Assembly (NCBI RefSeq): GCF_003258295.1 | Contig: NZ_QKYN01000042.1 | Span: forward strand, 1-64,000 | Reading direction: 5' to 3' | Length of the DNA: 64,000 nucleotides | Source of the DNA: Streptacidiphilus pinicola | GTDB taxonomy: Bacteria; Actinomycetota; Actinomycetes; Streptomycetales; Streptomycetaceae | In this document: positions 8,591 through 18,698 of the stretch, piece by piece | How the letters are laid out: every line of letters starts with the position of its first letter | Position numbering within the stretch: position 1 is the stretch's first letter | The notes under the pieces: model-generated | What the model was told of the DNA's origin: nothing | What the model saw: the letters and a program-made list of their open reading frames with translations, nothing else | Database searches by the model: none | Translations under genes and position numbers: made by a program

Positions 8591-9205
8591 TCAGGGCCGC
8601 TGCCCGCGCTTGACGGCGGGCTTGGGCAGACGCATCTTCCGGATGTTGGAGGAGCGCAGCAGACCGTAGGCGACGGCGCCCTTGGTGTTCTGGTTCGGGA
8701 AGCGCCGGGCCAGCTCCTTGCGCAGGCCGCGCGCGAAGAAGAAGGTCGCGACGACGATCAGCAGGATCACCGCGTAGAGCGCCAGCGTGGAGAAGACCAC
8801 GACGGAGGCGCTGCGCAACAGCGTCGCCAGCAGGAAGATCACGATGACGACCGGCATCGCGAACTCGAGCGCGGTCCAGCGCGAGTCCACGTAGTCGCGC
8901 ACGAACTTGCGGACCGGTCCGGCGTCGCGCGGCGGCAGGTCGCGCGGGTCGCCCTGGCCGCGCATGGCCAGCATCTGGCGCTCGCGGTCGCTGCGCCCGG
9001 CGGTCTTGGCCGCCCTGGCGCTGGCCTTACGGTCCGGCGGCACGTAGGCGCGGCCACGCTGGTTGGTCGTCGCGGCGCTGCGCTTCGGCGTCGGTCGGCC
9101 CTTCTTGGCCTCCGCCGCGGGCACGGCCTTCTGAGCCTCGGCGGCCTCGTCCTCGACGAGGGTGGCGGCGTCGGCAGGGGCATCGGAGGAGCTACGTCGG
9201 AACAC
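8591..9205 (-). CDS. DUF3043 membrane protein
   Basis: 204 residues. The N-terminal ~110 residues are charged (Lys/Arg/Ala/Glu), opening MFRRSSSDAPADAATLVEDE. Two adjacent hydrophobic segments follow (FAMPVVIVIFLLATLL and ALYAVILLIVVATFFFARG), then a basic C-terminal tail with FPNQNTKGAVAYGLLRS. This arrangement fits the actinobacterial DUF3043 family of unknown function. GTG 9205-9203 gives the typical MFRR start; the frame upstream is not protein-like. It is divergent from pspA across 250 bp that presumably carry both promoters. Confidence 0.88.
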   Translation of the reverse strand: MFRRSSSDAPADAATLVEDEAAEAQKAVPAAEAKKGRPTPKRSAATTNQRGRAYVPPDRKASARAAKTAGRSDRERQMLAMRGQGDPRDLPPRDAGPVRKFVRDYVDSRWTALEFAMPVVIVIFLLATLLRSASVVVFSTLALYAVILLIVVATFFFARGLRKELARRFPNQNTKGAVAYGLLRSSNIRKMRLPKPAVKRGQRP

Positions 9206-9455
9206 ACAGCAAGAGTACGTGGTCAGGTGGTGTATTCCCCAGCCCCCCGGGTAGTGGGCTTGATCAGGGATCCTCTCCGCCGCGCGGCGTAGATCGGCTC
9301 GCGCCCGATCAGCCCCACGGATGAGGCGTGAGCGCTCTTGGCTGTAGCAGTCTTGTTGCAGCGCGGATCGCTGCGGCGACGGCCGCGCGACCCGTAGGCT
9401 TGGGTGCGAGAAGACGGCGAAACCGGCAGGTCGAAGAAGGGGGCGCGCGAAGCCC

Positions 9456-10274
9456 ATGAGCGACGGAATCATGAAGCGGATGGGGATGATCTTCCGCGCC
9501 AAGGCCAACAAGGCCTTGGACCGCGCGGAGGATCCGCGCGAGACGCTGGACTACTCGTACCAGAAGCAGCTCGAACTGCTGCAGAAGGTACGGCGCGGCG
9601 TCGCGGATGTGGCGACCTCCCGCAAGCGTCTCGAGCTGCAGCTCACGCAGCTGCAGCAGCAGTCCTCGAAGCTGGAGGAGCAGGGCCGCAAGGCGCTCTC
9701 CCTCGGCCGTGAGGACCTGGCCCGCGAGGCGCTGACCCGCCGCGCCGGGGTCCAGCAGCAGGTGCAGGACCTCGAGGTCCAGTACCAGCAGCTGCAGGGC
9801 GAGGAGGAGAAGCTGACGCTGGCCTCCCAGCGGCTGCAGGCCAAGGTGGACGCCTTCCGCACCAAGAAGGAGACCATCAAGGCCCAGTACAGCGCCGCCC
9901 AGGCGCAGACGCAGATCGCGGAGTCCTTCTCCGGGATCTCGGAGGAGATGGGCGACGTCGGCCTCGCCATCCAGCGCGCGGAGGACAAGACCGCGCAGCT
10001 GCAGGCGCGCGCCGGCGCGATCGACGAGCTGCTGGCCAGCGGCGCGCTGGACGACCCGTCCGGCATGCGCAAGGACGACATCGCGGCCGAGCTGGACCGC
10101 ATGTCCGCCGGCTCGGACGTCGAGCTGGAGCTCGCCCGGATGAAGGCCGAGCTGGGCGGTGGCAGCGCGCCGACCCCGGCGATCGAGCAGGGCAACGGCG
10201 CCGCGGCGCCGCAGTCCGCGCCGCAGCAGAACCCGTACCAGGCGCCGCAGGACCAGCGCCCGCACGAGGGCTGA
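9456..10274 (+). CDS. pspA: PspA/IM30 family envelope-stress protein
   Basis: 272 residues, almost wholly alpha-helical coiled coil (residues ~25-230), with a short low-complexity Gln/Pro C-terminal tail. PspA proteins are ESCRT-III relatives that coat and stabilise damaged membranes. The N-terminus (MSDGIMKRMGMIFRAKANKAL) matches the amphipathic helix that binds membrane. ATG 9456 is preceded by AAGGGG. A PspAA-domain gene follows 11 bp later, so the two form an operon. pspB, pspC and pspF are not in the window. Confidence 0.94.
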   Translation: MSDGIMKRMGMIFRAKANKALDRAEDPRETLDYSYQKQLELLQKVRRGVADVATSRKRLELQLTQLQQQSSKLEEQGRKALSLGREDLAREALTRRAGVQQQVQDLEVQYQQLQGEEEKLTLASQRLQAKVDAFRTKKETIKAQYSAAQAQTQIAESFSGISEEMGDVGLAIQRAEDKTAQLQARAGAIDELLASGALDDPSGMRKDDIAAELDRMSAGSDVELELARMKAELGGGSAPTPAIEQGNGAAAPQSAPQQNPYQAPQDQRPHEG

Positions 10275-10285
10275 GGGGGCGGGGC

Positions 10286-10564
10286 ATGATCGTCAGGATC
10301 CTGACGGAGGGGCAGTTCGAGATCCCGGACACCCTGGTCGAGCGCCTCAACGAGCTGGACAACGCGGTGCTGGCCGCGCTGGACAGCGGCGAGGAGCAGG
10401 AGTTCAAGGTCAGCCTGGCGGCGCTGCTGGGCGCGGTCCGCGAGGCCGGCACGCCGGTCGCGGCCGACTTCCTGGGCGCCTCGGACGCGACCCTCCCGTA
10501 CGCGGACGCCACGGTCGAGGAGACCCGCGCGCTGCTGAAGTCCGACGGACTGATCCCGGGATAA
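10286..10564 (+). CDS. PspA-associated protein with PspAA domain
   Basis: 92 residues, MIVRILTEGQFEIPDTLVERLNELD opening, with no signal peptide or membrane helix. This compact domain recurs beside pspA in actinobacteria and other phyla and is known as PspAA; it is thought to partner PspA. It begins 11 bp after the pspA stop, with GGGGCGGGGC upstream of ATG 10286, so co-translation is likely. A two-way terminator follows. Confidence 0.85.
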   Translation: MIVRILTEGQFEIPDTLVERLNELDNAVLAALDSGEEQEFKVSLAALLGAVREAGTPVAADFLGASDATLPYADATVEETRALLKSDGLIPG

Positions 10565-10610
10565 GCCCCGGGACAAGCCCCGGCATAAGCACAGCCCGGG
10601 CTGAACAACG

Positions 10611-10646
10611 AAAGGACCGGCGCCCCCTCGGGGGCACCGGTCCTTT
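10611..10646. terminator. Two-way terminator between pspAA and nadA
   Basis: 16-bp stem with one mismatch (10611-10626 with 10631-10646), CTCG loop, flanked by AAA and TTTT. It serves the convergent pspA-pspAA operon and nadA. Confidence 0.88.
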
Positions 10647-10658
10647 TGCGTGTGCTAC

Positions 10659-11852
10659 TTACGGCAGCGCGAGCATCTGGTCCAGCGCGGCCTTGGCGAA
10701 GCGTTCCGTCTCCGGGTCGACCGTGATGACGTTCGGCACGCGGCCGTCCACCAGCGACTCCAGCGCCCAGACCAGGTGCGGCAGGTCGATCCGGTTCATC
10801 GTGCTGCAGAAGCAGACGCTCCGGTCCAGGAAGACGATCTCCTTGTCCGGGTGCGCGTTCGCGAGCCGGCGGACCAGGTTGAGCTCGGTGCCGATGGCCC
10901 ACTTGGAGCCCGGCTCGGCCGCGTCCAGGGCCTTGATGATGTACTCCGTCGAGCCGACCATGTCGGCGGCCTCGACGACCTCGTGCGTGCACTCGGGGTG
11001 CACCAGCACGGTGACGCCGGGGACGCGCTCGCGGACCTCGTTCACCGAGTCCAGGCTGAAGCGGCCGTGGACGGAGCAGTGGCCCCGCCACAGGATCATC
11101 CTGGCCGCGCGCAGCTCCTCGGCCGTGAGGCCGCCGTTCGGCTTGTGCGGGTTGTAGACGACGCAGTCGTCCAGCGAGAGACCCAGCTCCTTGACGGCGG
11201 TGTTGCGGCCGAGGTGCTGGTCGGGCAGGAAGAGGACCTTCTCGCCCTGCTCGAAGGCCCACTCCAGCGCCCGCTTGGCGTTGGAGGAGGTGCAGATGGT
11301 GCCGCCGTGGCGGCCGGTGAAGGCCTTGATGTCGGCGGAGGAGTTCATGTAGGCGACCGGCACGACGCTGTCGGCGACGCCCGCGTCGACCAGCTGGTCC
11401 CAGCACTCGGCGACCTGCTCGGCGGTGGCCATGTCGGCCATGGAGCAGCCGGCGGCCAGGTCCGGCAGGACGACCTGCTGGCGCCCGGAGGTGAGGATGT
11501 CCGCGGACTCGGCCATGAAGTGCACGCCGCAGAAGACGATGTACTCGGCCTCGGGGCGGGCGGCCGCGTCGCGGGCCAGCTTGAAGGAGTCGCCGGTGAC
11601 GTCGGCGAACTGGATGACCTCGTCGCGCTGGTAGTGGTGTCCCAGGATGAAGACCTTGTCGCCCAGCGCGGCCTTGGCCGCGGTGGCCCGCGCGACCAGG
11701 TCCGGGTCGGACGCGGCGGGGAGGTCGCCGGGGCAGTCCACGCCGCGCTCGCTCGCGGTGTCGGCCTCGCGGCCGAGCAGCAGCAGGGCCAGCGGCGTGG
11801 CGCCGGGCTCGGCGAAGGGTGCGCCCGTGGCGGGCGCGGTGGTGGTGGTCAC
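10659..11852 (-). CDS. nadA: Quinolinate synthase
   Basis: 397 residues. NadA condenses iminoaspartate with dihydroxyacetone phosphate to quinolinate, the first committed step of de novo NAD synthesis, using a [4Fe-4S] cluster. Cluster-ligand candidates lie in IVFCGVHFMAE, HPECTHEV and SVCFCSTMN. Substrate segments FILGHHYQRDEV and YMNSSADIKAF are intact. The first ~45 residues are an Ala/Thr-rich extension. GTG 11852-11850 was chosen. nadB and nadC are not next to it in this window. A small palindrome 58-72 bp upstream may be an operator. Confidence 0.95.
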   Translation of the reverse strand: MTTTTAPATGAPFAEPGATPLALLLLGREADTASERGVDCPGDLPAASDPDLVARATAAKAALGDKVFILGHHYQRDEVIQFADVTGDSFKLARDAAARPEAEYIVFCGVHFMAESADILTSGRQQVVLPDLAAGCSMADMATAEQVAECWDQLVDAGVADSVVPVAYMNSSADIKAFTGRHGGTICTSSNAKRALEWAFEQGEKVLFLPDQHLGRNTAVKELGLSLDDCVVYNPHKPNGGLTAEELRAARMILWRGHCSVHGRFSLDSVNEVRERVPGVTVLVHPECTHEVVEAADMVGSTEYIIKALDAAEPGSKWAIGTELNLVRRLANAHPDKEIVFLDRSVCFCSTMNRIDLPHLVWALESLVDGRVPNVITVDPETERFAKAALDQMLALP

Positions 11853-11909
11853 GGGCGGCTGCCCTCCTGCTCGGCGGGGTGAGCGACCTCGCCTTATCGT
11901 CTACCTGAC

Positions 11910-11924
11910 GCTATCTATGATAGC
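11910..11924. promoter_or_regulatory. Palindrome in the nadA-LtrA divergent region
   Basis: GCTATC-TAT-GATAGC: 6-bp perfect arms and a 3-bp centre, AT-rich against its background. It lies 58 bp upstream of the nadA GTG and contains a possible -10 hexamer (TATCAT on the minus strand). It looks like a repressor site or promoter core; the regulator is not identifiable. Confidence 0.45.
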
Positions 11925-12032
11925 TCGCCACGATCACACCGGCCATGGGCTCAGAGGCAATGTGACCTACCCCGCTCTCGACACCTCGGCGCTACCGACG
12001 AGGGGCACGGACCTGCCCTATCGTCTGGGGAC

Positions 12033-13196
12033 ATGGCCACAGAGAGGGTAGTGGACGGCCGGAGCATGCGGCCGCGCGGGCGGGCGGAGAAGCACCGGGC
12101 GGCCACGCCGCTGGAGCTCTTCTTCGACCTCTGTTTCGTCGTCGCCGTCGCGCAGGCCGGCTCGCAGCTGGCTCACGCACTGGCGGGCGGACAGCTCCGG
12201 CACGGGATCCTGGGCTACCTCGTGGTCTTCTTCGGGATCTGGTGGGCCTGGATGAACTTCACCTGGTTCGCCTCCGCCTACGACACCGACGACGTGCCGT
12301 ACCGGATCGCCACCTTCGTACAGATCGCCGGCGCGCTGATCCTGGCGGCGGGCGTGCCCCGGGCCTTCGCGGACGGCGACTACCGGATCACCGTCACCGG
12401 CTACGTGGTGATGCGGGTGGCGCTGGTCGGCCAGTGGCTGCGCGCGGCGGCCTCCAACGACGGGGCGCACCGGACCGTCGCGCTGCGCTATGCCGCCGGG
12501 GTGGCGCTGGTGCAGGTGTACTGGGTGCTCTGGATGCTCGACATCCCCGGTCAGGCGAAGCTTGCGACCTTCGTGGTCGGCATGGTCGCCGAGCTGGCCG
12601 TCCCGGTCTTCGCGGAGCGGCCGGCGGCGACGGCCTGGCATCCCGGGCACATCGCGGAGCGGTACGGCTGCTTCACGTTGATCGTGCTGGGGGAGTCGGT
12701 CTCGGCGGCGACGATCGCGGTCCAGTCGGCGGTGGACGAGCACGAGGCTCTCGGGCAGCTGTGGCCGATCGCCGCGGGCGGGCTGCTGATCTGCTTCTCC
12801 GCCTGGTGGATCTACTTCGCCCGGTCGGTCGAGGGGCATCTGAGCGGCAACCGGCAGGCCTTCGTCTGGGGTTACGGCCACTACCTGGTCTTCCTCTCCG
12901 CGGCCGCGATCGGCGCCGGGCTGGAGGTGGCCGTCGAGCACGCGGTCGGCAAGGCGCACGTCGCGGCGCACACGGCCACGCTCGCGGTGACCGTCCCGGC
13001 CGCGGTCTACCTGTTCACGGTGTGGGCGCTGCACTCGCGGCACACCAAGCGCGGGGCGGCGCTGTGGGTGCTGCCGGTGAGCGCGGTGGTGGTGCTGTTC
13101 TCGCCGACGGTGCTGGTGGCGGGGGTCGTCTGCGCGGCCTCGGTGGCGGTCGGCCTGCTGATCCACCGGCTTCAGGGCGAGGACGTGCGGCGCTGA
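12033..13196 (+). CDS. LtrA-family (low temperature requirement) membrane protein
   Basis: 387 residues with about ten hydrophobic segments. Family signatures are TPLELFFDLCFVVAVAQ near residue 30 and HIAERYGCFTLIVLGES near residue 205. The family is named from a Listeria locus affecting growth in the cold; the biochemical role is unknown. ATG 12033 starts the protein with a short basic cytoplasmic tail. It is divergent from nadA, and the AsnC regulator gene follows 34 bp later. Confidence 0.88.
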   Translation: MATERVVDGRSMRPRGRAEKHRAATPLELFFDLCFVVAVAQAGSQLAHALAGGQLRHGILGYLVVFFGIWWAWMNFTWFASAYDTDDVPYRIATFVQIAGALILAAGVPRAFADGDYRITVTGYVVMRVALVGQWLRAAASNDGAHRTVALRYAAGVALVQVYWVLWMLDIPGQAKLATFVVGMVAELAVPVFAERPAATAWHPGHIAERYGCFTLIVLGESVSAATIAVQSAVDEHEALGQLWPIAAGGLLICFSAWWIYFARSVEGHLSGNRQAFVWGYGHYLVFLSAAAIGAGLEVAVEHAVGKAHVAAHTATLAVTVPAAVYLFTVWALHSRHTKRGAALWVLPVSAVVVLFSPTVLVAGVVCAASVAVGLLIHRLQGEDVRR

Positions 13197-13230
13197 CCTG
13201 TGACGGCGCAACCTGTGAAAGGCTGAGCGT

Positions 13231-13695
13231 GTGCCAGCACCGAGAACGCCGATCAGTCCTGCCGCCAGCCTCGACGACGTCGACCGCAGGGTGCTGGAGC
13301 TCCTCGGGCGCGACGGGCGTGCCTCCTACGCGGAGATCGGCCTGCTGGTGAACCTCTCCGCCACCGCGGTCAAGCGGCGCGTGGACCGGCTGCGCGAGCG
13401 CGGCGTGGTGCGCGGTTTCACCGTGGTGCTGGATCCGGGCGTGCTGGACTGGACGACGGAGGCCTTCGTCGAGGTCTTCTGCCGCGAGCGCACCCCGCCG
13501 GAGGAGATCCTCTCCTCGCTGCGGCAGTTCCCCGAGGTCGTCGCCGCCTGGACGGTGACCGGCGACGCGGACGCGCTGGTGCACCTGCGCGCGGCGGACA
13601 TGCGGCACCTGGAGGCGGTCATCGAGCGGATCCGCCGCGAGCCGGGCGTGCAGCGCAGCCGCAGCACCGTGGTGCTCAGTCGTCTGATCGGTTGA
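13231..13695 (+). CDS. Lrp/AsnC family transcriptional regulator
   Basis: 154 residues: an N-terminal winged helix-turn-helix (DDVDRRVLELLGRDGRASYAEI, then LSATAVKRRVDRLRERGVVRGF) and a C-terminal RAM ligand-binding domain (residues ~75-150). Such proteins sense amino acids and form octamers. GTG 13231 is in frame with the family N-terminus. The next gene, 132 bp downstream on the same strand, is a PLP amino-acid decarboxylase, an obvious candidate target. The effector is not predictable. Confidence 0.92.
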   Translation: MPAPRTPISPAASLDDVDRRVLELLGRDGRASYAEIGLLVNLSATAVKRRVDRLRERGVVRGFTVVLDPGVLDWTTEAFVEVFCRERTPPEEILSSLRQFPEVVAAWTVTGDADALVHLRAADMRHLEAVIERIRREPGVQRSRSTVVLSRLIG

Positions 13696-13827
13696 CGATC
13701 CTGCGCGCGCAAGCCTGAACGCGCAGGAATCGTGCGCGGGCTGCAGGGTTCCGACAGGCGTCGAGCGCGGTGTGGTGCCTAGGGTGGCAATGCCCCTCAC
13801 CACCCCCTGTGCACCGAAGGATCTCCC

Positions 13828-15201
13828 GTGTCCCACGCCGACCGTATGCACCGGTACGACGCACGCATGGTCGACCTGGTCTTCGACTACATGCGGGAGC
13901 GCCTGCAGTACGACCCGGTCCCGCTCGACCACCCCGGTGACGGCGAGAAGCTGAGCGCCGCGCTGGACGGGCTGCTGAACGACCGCGGAAACGATCCTGC
14001 GGACGTGCTCAAGCTCTACGACCACGAGCTCTCGCGGGCCGTGATCTCCGCCGACAGCCCCCGCTACCTCTCGTTCATCCCCTGCGCGCCGACCAAGGCG
14101 GCGCTGCTGTTCGACATGGTCGTCTCCTGCGCCTCCCTTCAGGGCATCTCCTGGCTGGAGGCCGCCGGCGCCATCGCCGCCGAGAACCAGGTGCTGCGCC
14201 TGATAGCGGACCGGGCCGGGCTGCCCGCCACGGCCGGCGGCTGCTTCGTCTCCGGCGGCTCGGCCGGCAACCTCTCCGCGCTCGTCGTCGCCCGTGACGT
14301 CGCCCGCCAGCGCCTCGGCGTCGGCATCGGCGCCCGGCTGCGCATCGCGGTCAGCGACCAGACGCACTCCTCGGTCACCAACACCCTGAACATCATCGGC
14401 GTCGAGAAGTTCGTCGTCCCGACGGTGGACCACCGGCTCACCGGTGAGGCGCTGCGCGCCGCCATCGCGGCCGACGGGGACCCGGGCTCGATCATCGCCG
14501 TGGTCGGCACGGCGGGGACCACCAACGCGGGCATCGTCGACGACCTGGCCGGCATCGCCGAGGTCGCCCGCGAGCACGGCCTCTGGTTCCACGTCGACGG
14601 CGCCTACGGCGGCGCCGGTCTCTTCGCGCCCTCGGTGCGGGAGAAGTACCGCGGCATCGAGCACGCCGACTCCTTCGTGGTGGACCCGCACAAGTGGCTC
14701 TTCGCGCCGTTCGACTGCGCCGCGCTGATCTACCGCGACCCGCGCCTGGCCAAGGCCGTGCACACGCAGGACGCCTCCTACCTGGACGTGCTGCACACCG
14801 CCGACCACGAGCAGGAGTGGAACCCGACCGACTACGCCTACCACCTGACCCGGCGCGCCCGCGGTCTGCCGCTGTGGTTCTCGCTCGCCGTGCACGGCAC
14901 CGAGGCGTACTCCGAGGCGATCGAGACCGGCATCACGCTGGCCAGGGACACCGCGGCGCTGATCCGGGCCGAGTACCCGGACCTGGAGGTCATCCGCGAG
15001 CCGGAGCTCTCCAGCGTGGTCTACCGGCGCAAGGGGTGGACCGCCAAGGACTACTACGCCTGGTCCGAGCGTCTGCTGGCCGACCAGATCGGCTTCGTCA
15101 CCCCGACCGGCTGGGAGGGCGAGGTCGTCGCCCGCTTCGCCTTCCTCCACCCGGGGACGACGATGGAGATGGTCCGGGAGATCCTCGACACGATGGTCTG
15201 A
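13828..15201 (+). CDS. Pyridoxal-dependent decarboxylase (aromatic-L-amino-acid/DDC family)
   Basis: 457 residues, group II PLP decarboxylase. PLP-site elements are SGGSAGNLSAL, HSSVTNTL, HVDGAYGG and the Schiff-base lysine in VDPHKWLFAPFDC (about residue 290). The tail, GEVVARFAFLHPGTTMEMVREIL, is typical of the DDC family. GTG 13828 is preceded by GAAGGA. The substrate could be an aromatic amino acid, but glutamate, diaminobutyrate or histidine cannot be excluded. The AsnC-type gene upstream suggests control by an amino acid. It is convergent with the GNAT gene, 11 bp away. Confidence 0.9.
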   Translation: MSHADRMHRYDARMVDLVFDYMRERLQYDPVPLDHPGDGEKLSAALDGLLNDRGNDPADVLKLYDHELSRAVISADSPRYLSFIPCAPTKAALLFDMVVSCASLQGISWLEAAGAIAAENQVLRLIADRAGLPATAGGCFVSGGSAGNLSALVVARDVARQRLGVGIGARLRIAVSDQTHSSVTNTLNIIGVEKFVVPTVDHRLTGEALRAAIAADGDPGSIIAVVGTAGTTNAGIVDDLAGIAEVAREHGLWFHVDGAYGGAGLFAPSVREKYRGIEHADSFVVDPHKWLFAPFDCAALIYRDPRLAKAVHTQDASYLDVLHTADHEQEWNPTDYAYHLTRRARGLPLWFSLAVHGTEAYSEAIETGITLARDTAALIRAEYPDLEVIREPELSSVVYRRKGWTAKDYYAWSERLLADQIGFVTPTGWEGEVVARFAFLHPGTTMEMVREILDTMV

Positions 15202-15212
15202 GGCGACCACGG

Positions 15213-16067
15213 CTACAGGTAGGCCCCCGACGGCAGGTAGTGCGTCGGGGGCTTCATGCCGCGCAGGGCCAGGTAGCCGCGGGTGGCGGCGGTCAGCCCG
15301 GCGGCCATGGCCACGTCCACGGCCCAGTCCTGCTCGGCCGTCGCCGAGCGCACGTCCGCGGTCTCCACGTCCGGGATCCGCGCCAGGGTCTCCGTCAGCA
15401 GCGCGGTGGCGACCCGGCGGGAGGTGGCCGCGAGCAGCATCACCCGTCCGCCCAGGCGGTAGCAGTAGCCGGAGCCGCCGAGGGTGTCCGCGACCAGCAG
15501 TTCGTCGCTGGTGCGCAGCAGCGCCAGATGGTCCTCGCCGTGGGCGGCGCCACGGCTGCGGCGGTCGACGGAGTCGAGCAGGTCGAAGTGGGTGGCGTCG
15601 CCCAGGTGCACCGGGATGCCGCCGGTGGCGGGCAGGCCGGTGCGGTCCACCCGGCCGCTCAGCGCCATGGTGGGGTGCAGCCGGAAGCCGGCGGCGTGGT
15701 AGCGGCGGGCGGCGCGCGGGTCCTCCGAGGCGACGATCATGCCGCGCAGGCAGCCGTGGGCGTAGCTGAGCGCGTGGTCCAGCAGGGTGCGGCCGAGGCC
15801 CTGGCCCTGCCCCTCGGGCCGCACGGCCAGCAGCGCCAGCCCCCACAGGCCTTCGCGCTTGAGGGAGAGGGCCACCCCGAGCGCGGCGCCGTCCTCCTCG
15901 GCGAACCAGCAGCCCGGCTGGTCCGCGGCGGCCAGCCGTCTGGTGCGCACGTCGGCGCGGGCGGCCTCGCGGCCTTCCAGCGGTTTGCCGAAGGCGGCCG
16001 CGTCGATCGCCCGGACGGCGGAGGTGTCGGCGGCGGAGTCGTGGACGGGTCGCAGCAGCACGTGCAC
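15213..16067 (-). CDS. GNAT N-acetyltransferase, probably double-domain
   Basis: 284 residues. The N-terminal GNAT domain (residues ~1-150) has an acetyl-CoA site in LLAVRPEGQGQGLGRTLLDHAL. The C-terminal part (residues ~190-284) looks like a second, degenerate GNAT fold (GYCYRLGGRVMLLAATSR, later LALRGMKPP). GTG 16067-16065 gives MHVLLRPVHDS. It is divergent from erpA across 153 bp. The substrate is unknown. Confidence 0.85.
   Translation of the reverse strand: MHVLLRPVHDSAADTSAVRAIDAAAFGKPLEGREAARADVRTRRLAAADQPGCWFAEEDGAALGVALSLKREGLWGLALLAVRPEGQGQGLGRTLLDHALSYAHGCLRGMIVASEDPRAARRYHAAGFRLHPTMALSGRVDRTGLPATGGIPVHLGDATHFDLLDSVDRRSRGAAHGEDHLALLRTSDELLVADTLGGSGYCYRLGGRVMLLAATSRRVATALLTETLARIPDVETADVRSATAEQDWAVDVAMAAGLTAATRGYLALRGMKPPTHYLPSGAYL
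15223..15252. terminator. Hairpin at the convergent 3' ends of the decarboxylase and GNAT genes
   Basis: 10-bp perfect stem GCCCCCGACG/CGTCGGGGGC with a 10-nt loop. It sits inside the last codons of the GNAT gene, 22 bp after the decarboxylase stop, and could terminate the decarboxylase transcript. Confidence 0.5.
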
Positions 16068-16220
16068 GATCCTGGCAGCACCGTGGCGCCCTGTCAGCGG
16101 GCGCAGTGATGACCGGTGCCGAGTGTGCGAGCATGGACGGGATGGAGCCTCCCGGAATACCTCCGGGGCGTCGGCGGTTTCCGCCGGTGGAAGTACGTCG
16201 TCAATCCCGGGAGTAAGCAG

Positions 16221-16574
16221 ATGACCGTCCAGGACGAGACCAGCGTCGAGAGCGGGATCATCCTCACCGACACCGCCGCGGCCAAGGTCAAGAGCCTGCT
16301 GGAGCAGGAGGGTCGCGACGACCTCGCGCTGCGCGTCGCGGTGCAGCCCGGTGGCTGCTCGGGCCTGCGCTACCAGCTCTTCTTCGACGAGCGTTCGCTC
16401 GACGGCGACGTCGTGGCCGACTTCGGCGGCGTGAGTGTCGTCACCGACCGCATGAGCGCCCCGTACCTGGCCGGCGCCACGGTCGACTTCGTGGACACGA
16501 TCGAGAAGCAGGGCTTCACCATCGACAACCCGAACGCCACCGGCTCCTGCGCCTGCGGCGACTCCTTCAGCTGA
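16221..16574 (+). CDS. erpA: A-type iron-sulfur cluster carrier (ErpA/IscA/HesB family)
   Basis: 117 residues. The three conserved cluster-binding cysteines are in PGGCSGLRY and SCACGDSF. The fold is the HesB-like beta domain, delivering [2Fe-2S]/[4Fe-4S] clusters to apo-proteins. ATG 16221 has GGGAG eight bases upstream and gives MTVQDETSVESGIILTD; longer frames are not conserved-looking. Downstream is a strong hairpin, so it is monocistronic. Rieske, quinolinate synthase and desulfurase genes in the same window are related to Fe-S metabolism. Confidence 0.93.
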   Translation: MTVQDETSVESGIILTDTAAAKVKSLLEQEGRDDLALRVAVQPGGCSGLRYQLFFDERSLDGDVVADFGGVSVVTDRMSAPYLAGATVDFVDTIEKQGFTIDNPNATGSCACGDSFS

Positions 16575-16590
16575 ACAGCAGCCCGGCTGA

Positions 16591-18660
<2,070 letters not shown>

Positions 18661-18698
18661 CCCTCGGAGACGGACTGACCCTCAGCCCCGTCCGCCGC

